From the NCBI RefSeq assembly GCF_013608025.1, contig NZ_VDLV01000037.1, forward strand, positions 65,546-129,545: DNA of 64,000 nucleotides. Direction: 5' to 3'. The notes beneath the pieces were generated by a model, which searched no databases, was not told the DNA's origin, and saw only the letters and a program-made list of their open reading frames with translations. The DNA is from Pseudomonas brassicacearum subsp. neoaurantiaca. Lineage in GTDB: Bacteria > Pseudomonadota > Gammaproteobacteria > Pseudomonadales > Pseudomonadaceae. Within the stretch, counting starts at the first letter, position 1, and every line of letters begins with the position of its first letter. The position numbers were made by a program, and so were the translations under genes. Below, one piece after another: positions 8,301-14,795 of the stretch.

Positions 8301-8806
8301 CTTGCGTGCTGGGAATGGCCTACAACTCGGCCTTCGAAATCGCACCGCCCGGAGAATTTAGCGCCCGCCGGTGTGGCAACAAGGCGTTCCTGCACAAGGC
8401 CAGGGAAGAGAACGTGATCGTCAGCGAAATGAGCACGGTGGCCCAAGGCTTGAGCGTGGACACGGTCAAGCTGCCCGAGGGGCACTTTTTCCACGAGGGC
8501 GACCCCGCGCATTTTTCGATGGTGTATTTCCTCGAAATCGCGCGCCAGTGCTACATGCAGATTGCCCACGGCCATCTGCAGATTCCCCTCAATGTCCCCA
8601 TGAACCTGTTGGCCCTGAGTTTCAGCCTGGACCGGCCGATCCCCCGCAACAGCCCGCTTTCGCTGGCACCGCAGGCCGGCATGGAAGCGCAGTTGCAGTC
8701 CTTCAAGACCAACCGCATCCACATCGATCTGTTCAACCGGGGCGAAAAAATCGGCCAGGCGAATATCACCGCGCAGGTGCTGAGCCAAGCCGCGCCTGCC
8801 GCCTGA
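5390..8806 (+). CDS. Ketosynthase / KS-like / double AfsA-type hotdog megasynthase
   Basis: A 1138-residue iterative-type synthase. Residues 1-425 are a complete beta-ketoacyl synthase with VDTACSS (Cys169), IETHGTGTPLGD (His302) and SIKSVIGHPLAAAGG (Lys337, His342). Residues about 460-700 repeat the thiolase-like fold (CCNMGGERF, LLLGAGRFISGE) but lack the Cys, like a chain-length factor. The C-terminal third carries two hotdog-like segments. The one near residue 890, HPYFFDHPLDHVPGILLLE, closely resembles the second half of the A-factor enzyme AfsA. The one near residues 1000-1060 (AREENVIVSEMS, then a DPAHFSMVYFLEIARQ segment) resembles the first half. KS-CLF-hotdog-hotdog order recalls PfaC of omega-3 synthases. 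There is no AT, KR or TE here. ATG 5390 has CAGGAG at 5378-5383. It probably elongates chains on the tandem ACP. Product unknown. Confidence 0.82.
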   Translation: MSGAVTTEGDLCFSAMAGEFPGAPSTDALWQVLVQGEIAPIQAMPARWELDKSAIFSAKAGEKDRTYLDSAFCLTDDASTPSRHDGRQVAIGKKVLQTLLAQLTAQGSVLDTKRTALVVATSWCDESYFATGTANSAGAPVGFTPGEQVAALASAFALGGPALSVDTACSSFPYAIDMAKALLSSGQADNAIVMALNTVLPPALFLGFSQLTAFSARASMQAFGQDADGIVPGECAAAFLVEPVSQALAAQRQPLGILRALGMSADGAEGSVFAPGKQAQYCAYERAYSDLDPGSVDYIETHGTGTPLGDATELASLDSFFAAHRNADERLTIGSIKSVIGHPLAAAGGASLAKALMILRHRSVPPQPDYRPSAKVDETCLQLATRQPQSLADRQSAIRIGISSFGFGGANAHLVVDEYIGDGHAPAAQAVPGVLKLDLAVVEAEAAFSGCDSLQSFQQQLDQPIAPAVLFPYGRFVDYSGDLTRPLSGKFLAQDQLIDIAGFGMGPKPLAHVDPYKLLVTDRVNHLLRRLPGVAGSADTAMVMCCNMGGERFSNAYSSAQQFYARSQGTPPGVEVTDVATMLPNMLSGYPAQVFDFKGFHQTLAGTPGLFWQTLLASRQWFKQGISTLLLGAGRFISGEIEIDRALRSAAVQGEGLGVVALRPYQPDSGDTPLLVIRAAVLAHAAKSLDEACQLAGKKRDQYLHVEVCELQPETAQANQPLRKMTGFLAEASGIETLLAVILNATAHTVIEVREGGTPVMWLFTEKLRDWKPMPAQLAPPLKHPFTLRFAHEAPRSLQPLATPVRPAQIVREPQHDGVDVLQLSDMLTSTVLAGLRVRVRAMEGLFALHQGPAAQRPTQWPRRAENTVIAHVQRAPRSLRAQLVVDEAHPYFFDHPLDHVPGILLLEGVMQLIEQAMPPLNGRVAYVKTLGIKFQQYVQKEGVIDLHVEQDQDAHAFQAKVMQGGKLMCTCVLGMAYNSAFEIAPPGEFSARRCGNKAFLHKAREENVIVSEMSTVAQGLSVDTVKLPEGHFFHEGDPAHFSMVYFLEIARQCYMQIAHGHLQIPLNVPMNLLALSFSLDRPIPRNSPLSLAPQAGMEAQLQSFKTNRIHIDLFNRGEKIGQANITAQVLSQAAPAA

Positions 8807-8865
8807 AGCGTGGCTCGATGTCCTTTTTCGAGCACGACCGTGCCCCCAACAGCCAAGGTAACCCC

Positions 8866-9342
8866 ATGAGCGATGTCACCGTAAAAGTCATAGTCAGATC
8901 ACCACCGCCGGTCATATGGAAAATCTGGAGCAACTTTCCAGAGTCGCCACTGTGGGACACCGACGTCCGCCATTGTGAGCTCAATGGCCCGTTCCAACCC
9001 GGGACGCAGGGCAAATGTGTCCTCAACAATGGCCTGAAAATGGCCTTGAAGCTGGAGTCGGTGGTGCCTCAGGAGAGCTATCGCAACAGCGCGAAACTGC
9101 TTTGGATGAACCTCGAATTCGATCATCGGCTGCGCAGGCTTTCGCCCGATGAAACCCAGGTCATCCATAGCGCGAAGATCTCCGGCCCCCTGAGCTTTCT
9201 GTACCGAGGGTTGATGCGCAAGGCATTGACCGGGGCGATGACCACGGCCTTGAACAACCTGAAAGCGCTGGCTGAACTGCGGGCGGATGTTGCCTGCACG
9301 CCCGATGGCGAGAGATCTGAAACACACCTGCACCTGGTATGA
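8866..9342 (+). CDS. SRPBCC (START/Bet v1-like) family protein
   Basis: A 158-residue protein of the polyketide-cyclase/START-like fold. It has an N-terminal strand VTVKVIVRSPPPVIWKIW, the WD/WDTDV loop, a central KCVLNNGLKMALKLE strand and a C-terminal helix (MRKALTGAMTTALNNLKAL) that would close the ligand cavity. Members bind hydrophobic ligands, and some act as aromatase/cyclases on polyketides. In this cluster it could bind or cyclise the product of the megasynthase, which is inference from position. Start 8866 is chosen because AAGG lies about nine bases upstream; an in-frame ATG at 8818 would add 16 residues. It is 59 bases from the megasynthase stop and in the same direction. Confidence 0.75.
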   Translation: MSDVTVKVIVRSPPPVIWKIWSNFPESPLWDTDVRHCELNGPFQPGTQGKCVLNNGLKMALKLESVVPQESYRNSAKLLWMNLEFDHRLRRLSPDETQVIHSAKISGPLSFLYRGLMRKALTGAMTTALNNLKALAELRADVACTPDGERSETHLHLV

Positions 9343-9345
9343 CCT

Positions 9346-9368
9346 GCTCGGGACGTCATGTCCCGAGC
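9346..9368. other. Perfect 9-bp inverted repeat after the SRPBCC gene
   Basis: GCTCGGGAC, loop GTCAT, then GTCCCGAGC, starting three bases after the stop codon. A T-tract begins about 15 bases later (9383), too far for a classical terminator. It may act as an mRNA-stabilising or partial termination element before the outer-membrane protein gene. Confidence 0.5.
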
Positions 9369-9413
9369 GCGAGCTACCGCAATTTTTTTGATAACGGCAC
9401 ATTCGGACCGAGC

Positions 9414-10112
9414 ATGAACCTACTGAAAAACACCCAATACCTGGCGCTGAGCATGATTGGCATGGGCATCATCGTCCCGGCGTCCAGCTTCGCCGACACG
9501 CTGGGCCCCTACGCCAGCCTGATGGGCGGCGCGAACTGGGTCGCTGAGCAGAACCTGACCCAGAACGACCTGGATTTCGTCGAGATGGAGTTCAATCAAC
9601 CCACCCAATCCGGTTATGCCGCGGGCCTGGCCTTGGGCTGGCGCTTCCCTGTAGGGCTGAGGCCGGAGATTGAATTGGGCTATCGCAAGAATACCCTGAC
9701 CCAGTTCAACAACCGGGTCTATGAGGGCGGCGGGAGCATCGACGGCAAAGGCGAAGAGAAAGCCACGACCTTGATGGCCAACCTCTGGTACGACGTCTTG
9801 AACCTGCCGGCGCCATTCGACCGAGTCACGCCCTACATTGGTGGCGGTCTCGGCTATGCCACCCTCACGGTCAGCGGCCTGGAGGCCGGCGGTGTCGAAT
9901 TCGGCGGCACCCATCGTGACACGGTTTCGGCTTACCAACTGGGTGCCGGCGTGGGGTACGAGTTCACCGAGCACTGGTCCATGTCAGTGGATTACCGGTG
10001 CCTGAAGACGCGCGAAGCGCATTTCGGTGACATCGAGCGCCTGCCTCAGGGCGACGTGAGCACCGAGTACGAAGCCCAATCGGTGATGCTGGGCCTGCGT
10101 TACTGGCTCTGA
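9414..10112 (+). CDS. Outer-membrane beta-barrel protein (OMP_b-brl/P44-Msp2-like)
   Basis: A 232-residue precursor. A signal peptide (about 28 residues ending ASSFA before DTLGPYASL) is followed by alternating strands. Examples are YAAGLALGWRF, GLRPEIELGYRK, TLMANLWYDVL, TPYIGGGLGYATL, YQLGAGVGYEF and the final YEAQSVMLGLRYWL. Short eight-stranded porin-like barrels of this type are surface proteins of unknown function. ATG 9414 is used because the long upstream extension of the open frame has no signal-peptide features. It follows the biosynthetic genes in the same orientation and may be part of the cluster, perhaps in export or anchoring of a lipid product, or it may be coincidental. An intrinsic terminator lies directly downstream. 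Confidence 0.8.
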   Translation: MNLLKNTQYLALSMIGMGIIVPASSFADTLGPYASLMGGANWVAEQNLTQNDLDFVEMEFNQPTQSGYAAGLALGWRFPVGLRPEIELGYRKNTLTQFNNRVYEGGGSIDGKGEEKATTLMANLWYDVLNLPAPFDRVTPYIGGGLGYATLTVSGLEAGGVEFGGTHRDTVSAYQLGAGVGYEFTEHWSMSVDYRCLKTREAHFGDIERLPQGDVSTEYEAQSVMLGLRYWL

Positions 10113-10121
10113 CGACCGACC

Positions 10122-10150
10122 GGCGCCTTACCTCGGCAAGGCGCCGTTTT
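10122..10150 (+). terminator. Intrinsic terminator shared by convergent genes
   Basis: GGCGCCTT (10122-10129), loop, AAGGCGCC (10138-10145), then GTTTTCC. The first stem arm overlaps the stop codon of the convergent minus-strand gene, so the structure is encoded partly inside that reading frame. It terminates the plus-strand cluster ending at 10112. Confidence 0.7.
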
Positions 10151-11534
10151 CCCCAGTCAGCGGCTGTTTAAGGTACATGCCCGACAGCATGTCCCTGCTA
10201 TCCAACGGCCCGTTGTGATTAATGACCGCAAAATTCTTCACTAGCTGAATGTGGTACGGCCCATTCTTGCCGGTTGTTTGCGCCTGCGACACGACAATGA
10301 GATTTGCGGTTTCCATTGGCACAATCTGGTGCTCGGTCACGATGCCCTTCAAGGTCACCGTGAATTCAACCATTTCTTTCCCATCGGCGTTGCGATCCGG
10401 CAGGATCTTCAGTTCCAGATCACCGTCACGCCCCATCGAGTCCTGGCGCATCTGATAATGGCCGCTGCGTTGGTCCAACTCGACATCGCCGGTCTTGTCG
10501 TCATCTGACTCGCGCTCATCCTCGCGCAGCACAACGACCTGCTGATTGTCCTTGTCGGCACGGGTCCGGGTGCCTACGTACCGGTACGGATCGACGTTTT
10601 CCCGGGCGATGCGCCATTCGCCCATCCGCCGCCCGTCATCGGCATATTCGTAGAGATTGACGAACTCGTCGTCCCCCTCGTCTTCCCGAGTCCCCACCAG
10701 CCTGACTGACTCGGTGCCGGTCGCCTTGACGTAGCGTACTTCTCCAATGACCACCGCACCCTGCTTCTGATACCAGATTTCCAGTGGGACATGGTCTTGC
10801 AGGCGGCCGACAAACATCTGCGGATCCTCACTGGCCGGCCCGTCCAGGGTCGATCGTTCCTGCCACTGGCCGTCCTTCAAATCGCCGACGGTGCGCCGGG
10901 TATAACCACGCGGCATGCTGGAGCTGTCACCGTATTCAGTCGGCTGGATCGTGTCCTCGGTGTCGCAATGCAGGCGGACCAACTCGTCGCCCTGCATTTT
11001 CCATCGACACGTACGCGTCCAATGGTCGTCGCGGTCGGTTTGGGAAAACAGATCGTCATTGGGGATGACCGCAAACATTCCGCCGTTGCTTTCCTTCGCC
11101 AGGTTAGTCAACGCCCGGTTGAGGACCCACTGGTTGCGCTGCGGGTCTTGCAGATAGACATCGTAGTTTCCTTTGTAGGCCACTTCAGGATGGTCGCCGT
11201 TGCGAATCGCCAGGTCCGGACGGCCATCGAAGTTGAAATCATCGAAGTACACCAGACTGAACCTGCCGAGCATCCAACCGTTGTCCTTGCCATCGCGGTC
11301 CAGGGGAATATTGCCGGCCTGGGTCTGCAGTTGCTGCAGGACCTCTTGCGTGGCTGGGTTGCGCACGGTGATGACCGCTGGAGCCAGTTGCTTTCGATCT
11401 TCGGGCGGCTGGGGGAACAGCACTTCAACGAGGTAGGCTCCGCCGCTGGCGCTGAACGAAAAAGACAGCGGTTCGGCCATGGCCGGGGCTGCTGGAAGCA
11501 AGAAGAACAGCACAGCCTTGAATAAAGCACGCAT
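10128..11534 (-). CDS. Secreted XAC2610-like protein of unknown function
   Basis: A 468-residue precursor with a signal peptide (MRALFKAVLFFLLPAAPAMA, cleavage before EPLSF). The segment LVYFDDFNFDGRPDLAIRNG is typical of FG-GAP-like, Asp-rich calcium loops in XAC2610-family proteins. The remainder is rich in charged beta-strand repeats (EVRYVKATGTESVRLVGTR; a VVVLREDERESDDDKTG stretch) and resembles tandem beta-sandwich units. Family members are periplasmic or secreted and poorly characterised. It is transcribed on the minus strand toward the plus-strand biosynthetic cluster. Upstream (about 11535-11660) lies a non-coding stretch separating it from the AEP operon, with a CACGGCCCGTG palindrome near 11631-11641. 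No functional link to either neighbour is evident. Confidence 0.7.
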   Translation of the reverse strand: MRALFKAVLFFLLPAAPAMAEPLSFSFSASGGAYLVEVLFPQPPEDRKQLAPAVITVRNPATQEVLQQLQTQAGNIPLDRDGKDNGWMLGRFSLVYFDDFNFDGRPDLAIRNGDHPEVAYKGNYDVYLQDPQRNQWVLNRALTNLAKESNGGMFAVIPNDDLFSQTDRDDHWTRTCRWKMQGDELVRLHCDTEDTIQPTEYGDSSSMPRGYTRRTVGDLKDGQWQERSTLDGPASEDPQMFVGRLQDHVPLEIWYQKQGAVVIGEVRYVKATGTESVRLVGTREDEGDDEFVNLYEYADDGRRMGEWRIARENVDPYRYVGTRTRADKDNQQVVVLREDERESDDDKTGDVELDQRSGHYQMRQDSMGRDGDLELKILPDRNADGKEMVEFTVTLKGIVTEHQIVPMETANLIVVSQAQTTGKNGPYHIQLVKNFAVINHNGPLDSRDMLSGMYLKQPLTGENGALPR

Positions 11535-11660
11535 CCCGCGTTTTCCTGGCGTAAGGGAGGGGCCGTAGTGTAACGGCGAAGGTGGGCGGTCGGCGATGAC
11601 GTAAAGCTGGCCGCCCTGCCCTCGCCCTCCCCCACGGCCCGTGCTTTTAGCGTCCGTCGG

Positions 11661-12830
11661 TCAAGCCGCCGTGCTTTGCCTCGGGACGATTGGCCCGGCT
11701 TCGCCCAACAGTGCGGCAACGGTCCGCTCGCCAAGCGCCAGGCCGACACTCATGCCCAGCCCGGTATGCATCACCACCGCAGTGACGCCGTCGGCCGCCT
11801 CAACCACGCTGAAAGGCCCCGGACCACGTGCGCCATAGACGCCCTGCCAGCGTTCCAGCACGTCGATTTCTCCGCCCAAGGTGTCCTGCGCCAGGTCGAT
11901 CAGGATCCGGTCCACCTGTTCTGTATTGAATGGCGAAATATCGCTGCCGTAGACGTGGGAATCGCCAATGATCAGGTCGCCGTGGGGTGTCGGGCTGATG
12001 AGCAAATGGACGCCATGGGCTTCCAGCTCCGGTTGCTGGCTGCGGATTTGCGCGCGAATGGCATCCGCTTCGGGCAGGTCGGCAAAGGCGCCGTAATGCA
12101 CACAGCTCAGCCCTGTCAGCAGCGCATGCCGCAGGGCAATCGGCTGACGCGGGCGTACGCGCAGCATTTGCAGGCCGCACACCTGCGGTCGGAGCGCGGC
12201 GAGTGGTTCGGCCAGCAGCGTCTGGTAGTCATGGCCTGAGCACACGACGATATGCCTGGCGGTAAAACGACCGGCGCTGGTGACGGCACGGTGGGGCTCG
12301 ACATCGCGTACCAGCGTCGAGAAATGGAATTCAACGCCCAGTGCCCGAGCCAGGTAATCGATGATCTGCGGTAGCGCCTCGCGGGAATACAGTTGTTGGT
12401 CATCGAGGCCAAGCAACGCGGCACGATGATGGGAAAAACGGCTGTCATACAGCGCCTCCAGGGCATCGCCGCGCAGCAGTTCGGTGCGATAACCCAAACT
12501 CGCGCCGCGCCCGTTCACGAACGCTTCGAGCAACACCTCCTCGGCTTCCGTCCGAGCGAACAGCAACGAGCCTTGTTGATGCAAATGCAAGCCGGCGGCC
12601 TGCCCCAGCGTCTTCCACAAACCGTTTGCCTGGCGTGCCAGGTCAAGCATGATGCCCGGCGCCTGGCCACCGACCAGGGCTTGGCCGAAGTTGCGAATCG
12701 AGGCACCCAGCGGTGTATGGCTACGCTCGAATACCTTGACCTTGAGGCCGCGCTTGGCGCCGGCCCAGGCGTGGGCCAGGCCGAGAATACCCGCGCCGAC
12801 GACCAGCAGGTCGCAGTCGTGCTCAGACAT
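11661..12830 (-). CDS. FAD-dependent oxidoreductase, phosphonate-associated (TIGR03364-like)
   Basis: A 389-residue DAO/glycine-oxidase-type flavoprotein. It has the N-terminal LLVVGAGILGLAHAWAGA Rossmann motif, RNFGQALVGGQAPG near the substrate face, and a C-terminal AVVMHTGLGMSVGLALGE FAD-binding segment. The family is found recurrently in 2-aminoethylphosphonate (AEP) operons, and related enzymes are reported to oxidise N-methylated or unmodified AEP to phosphonoacetaldehyde. Here it is the last gene of an AEP operon that lacks phnW, so it may supply phosphonoacetaldehyde to PhnX. ATG 12830 is chosen over an in-frame TTG at 12851 because AGGAG sits six bases upstream. It is separated from the binding-protein gene by 68 bases on the same strand. 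Confidence 0.82.
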   Translation of the reverse strand: MSEHDCDLLVVGAGILGLAHAWAGAKRGLKVKVFERSHTPLGASIRNFGQALVGGQAPGIMLDLARQANGLWKTLGQAAGLHLHQQGSLLFARTEAEEVLLEAFVNGRGASLGYRTELLRGDALEALYDSRFSHHRAALLGLDDQQLYSREALPQIIDYLARALGVEFHFSTLVRDVEPHRAVTSAGRFTARHIVVCSGHDYQTLLAEPLAALRPQVCGLQMLRVRPRQPIALRHALLTGLSCVHYGAFADLPEADAIRAQIRSQQPELEAHGVHLLISPTPHGDLIIGDSHVYGSDISPFNTEQVDRILIDLAQDTLGGEIDVLERWQGVYGARGPGPFSVVEAADGVTAVVMHTGLGMSVGLALGERTVAALLGEAGPIVPRQSTAA

Positions 12831-12898
12831 GGAGACTCCTTGAATTTTCAATGATCAGGTGAGGCCCGCTCGACACCTCGGGCCTTGGGACAGCCGAA

Positions 12899-13918
12899 TT
12901 ACTTGGCGACAGGCTCGGACTTGCCGTCGTAACGCTTGCGCCACTCGGCCAGGATGTTGTCGCGGTTTTCCGAGGCCCAGTTGAAGTCGTTGCGGATCAG
13001 TCGCTGCTCATAGTCCGCTGGCAGCTCCGGCAAGCGCTCGGCGACGCCCGGTTGTGCCAGGACGGCGAAGTTGACTTTGTACAGATCCATGGCCTCGCGG
13101 CTGGCGGAAAAATCGGCCAGTTTCCTCGCCGCCTCCAGGTGTGGCGTGCCCTTGATCACAGCGGTGGCTTCGATTTCCCAACCCAGGCCTTCGGCGGGCA
13201 GCACGATGTCCAGTGGCGCGCCCTTGCGCTTGAGCTGAATGGCGGGGTATTCGAATGAGATACCAATGGGGAACTCACCGGAGGCCGCCAATTTGCACGG
13301 TTTGGAACCGGAATGAGTGTATTGGCCGATGTTGGCGTGCAATTTGTCCATATAGGCCCATCCCTTGGCTTGGCCGAATGTCTGCAGCCAGGCGCTGACA
13401 TCCAGGTAACCGGTGCCCGACGACGCGGGGTTGGGCATCACGATCTTGCCTTGGTACACCGGGTTCGTGAGGTCTTCCCAACGGGTGGGTTTCGGCAACC
13501 CGAGCTTCTGCGCTTCCACGGTGTTGAAACAGATGGACGCGGCCCAGACGTCCATGCCCACCCAGGTCGGCGGCGTGTCGGCGTCACGGTAGTTTGCTGA
13601 AATCTGGCCCAGGTTCGCCGGGCTGTAGGCATCCAGCAGACCTTGCTGCTTGAGGATCGCCAGACTGGAACCGGCAAGGCCCCAGACCACGTCGGCTTGC
13701 GGACGATCCTTCTCCGCCAGCAGCTTCGCAGTGACGATGCCGGTCGAATCGCGCACCCATTTGATCTCGATGTCCGGATTCTTTTGCTCGAAAGCTTGCT
13801 TGTAGGCCTTGAGCTGCTCGACTTCGAGGGCGGTGTAAACCGTCAGTTCGGTATTCGCTTGGGCTTGAAAAGCACAGGCGGCCAGCAGGCCGGCGGCCAA
13901 GGCAGTGCGTTGGGACAT
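12899..13918 (-). CDS. 2-aminoethylphosphonate ABC transporter substrate-binding protein
   Basis: A 339-residue periplasmic binding protein of the iron/thiamine-type cluster. A signal peptide (MSQRTALAAGLLAACAFQAQA, cleavage before NTELT) precedes ELTVYTALEVEQLKAYKQAF. Binding-cleft segments include VRDSTGIVTAKLLAEK, PNPASSGTGYLDVSAW and GISFEYPAIQLKRKG. These are characteristic of the putative AEP-binding PhnS/TIGR03261 family. It lies between phnX and the FAD oxidoreductase, in the same operon as the fused permease and ATPase, which strongly supports AEP as ligand. The ligand assignment is by family and context, not by binding data. Confidence 0.85.
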   Translation of the reverse strand: MSQRTALAAGLLAACAFQAQANTELTVYTALEVEQLKAYKQAFEQKNPDIEIKWVRDSTGIVTAKLLAEKDRPQADVVWGLAGSSLAILKQQGLLDAYSPANLGQISANYRDADTPPTWVGMDVWAASICFNTVEAQKLGLPKPTRWEDLTNPVYQGKIVMPNPASSGTGYLDVSAWLQTFGQAKGWAYMDKLHANIGQYTHSGSKPCKLAASGEFPIGISFEYPAIQLKRKGAPLDIVLPAEGLGWEIEATAVIKGTPHLEAARKLADFSASREAMDLYKVNFAVLAQPGVAERLPELPADYEQRLIRNDFNWASENRDNILAEWRKRYDGKSEPVAK

Positions 13919-13948
13919 GGTACGGCTCCGTATCGGTCAGTGGGGCTT

Positions 13949-14776
13949 TCAGGTGTGGGACGGCAACATGCCGCGAGCCAATCGGGCGTTGATGTCATCG
14001 ATCACGGCGGGCAACTCGGCAATCGTGTCGATCAGGTAATGCGGGCGGCTCGCGGCGAACAGCCCGTCGATGCGCGTACGCTCGGCGGCTAACTGCCGGG
14101 CTGACAGGGCCTGGAACTGTGCCCAGTCAAGCCCAAGGAAATTGCCGGAAAAACGCAGCGCCACGGTCCACATCCCTGCCCTGCGGCCCTCAAGGATGCC
14201 GGGCTCGGTGTCATCGACCTTCACGCAGGCGGCCACATCGTCCAGGCCCAGGGCGATCACGTTGGCCAAGGCCTGCGCCGGACTCGGCCGGCCCTTGGGC
14301 ACGTCGTCGGTGGCGACGACATGGTCGGGGCTGTAGCCCTTGGTCGCGGCCAATTCGACGACCTTGTCCATGACCTGCCGGGGATAACCGGAACAACTGC
14401 CGATCTTGAGGCCTCGTTGGCGCAGTGCGGCGATGCTTTCCAGCGCGCCGGGGATCAGCTCCGAGTGCTCGGCGACCTTGGCGATCTGCATCGGCATGAA
14501 GCGCTGGTAAATCGCAGTCACGTCGTCATCGCTCGGCACGCGCCCGAACCGGCGGACAAATCTTTCAGCCACCGCAGGCTGATTGCACAGCGTGCGGATG
14601 TGATCCCACTTGCCCATGCCCATCGGACCACGGGCCTCCTCCAGGCTGATCTCGATGTCAAAACTGGCGAAGGCTTCGACGAAGATCCGCGTCGGGGCGA
14701 AGGAACCGAAGTCCACCACGGTGCCCGCCCAATCAAGGATGGCGGCTTGCAGGCGGGTTGGCGTTTGGTAGTGCAT
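13949..14776 (-). CDS. phnX: Phosphonoacetaldehyde hydrolase (phosphonatase)
   Basis: A 275-residue HAD-superfamily enzyme that cleaves the C-P bond of phosphonoacetaldehyde to acetaldehyde and phosphate. The nucleophile motif is ILDWAGTVVDF (Asp15). The phosphonatase-specific Schiff-base lysine is in GPMGMGKWDHI (Lys56), corresponding to Lys53 of the Bacillus cereus enzyme. The GSCSGYPRQVMDKV and DDVPKGRPSPAQAL segments complete the active site. ATG 14776 has GGAG six bases upstream; the open frame extends to 14863 inside the permease gene but without a better start. It lies between the transporter permease and binding-protein genes. No AEP transaminase (phnW) is present in the window, so its substrate may come from the FAD oxidoreductase. 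Confidence 0.93.
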   Translation of the reverse strand: MHYQTPTRLQAAILDWAGTVVDFGSFAPTRIFVEAFASFDIEISLEEARGPMGMGKWDHIRTLCNQPAVAERFVRRFGRVPSDDDVTAIYQRFMPMQIAKVAEHSELIPGALESIAALRQRGLKIGSCSGYPRQVMDKVVELAATKGYSPDHVVATDDVPKGRPSPAQALANVIALGLDDVAACVKVDDTEPGILEGRRAGMWTVALRFSGNFLGLDWAQFQALSARQLAAERTRIDGLFAASRPHYLIDTIAELPAVIDDINARLARGMLPSHT

Positions 14777-14795
14777 CAGAATCTCCAACAAGGTT

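Noticed and set aside
7451..8788. 445-codon minus-strand open frame
   Set aside because: Antisense to the megasynthase; His/Gln/Arg-rich composition typical of a shadow frame.
9346..9395. Intrinsic terminator after the SRPBCC gene
   Set aside because: The T-tract begins about 15 bases after the hairpin, so it does not fit the standard model; kept only as an inverted repeat.
266..10112. Aryl polyene or dialkylresorcinol cluster
   Set aside because: No DarA/DarB pair, no MMPL exporter or separate ApeP/ApeI/ApeR genes; the KS/AfsA-like fusion does not fit.
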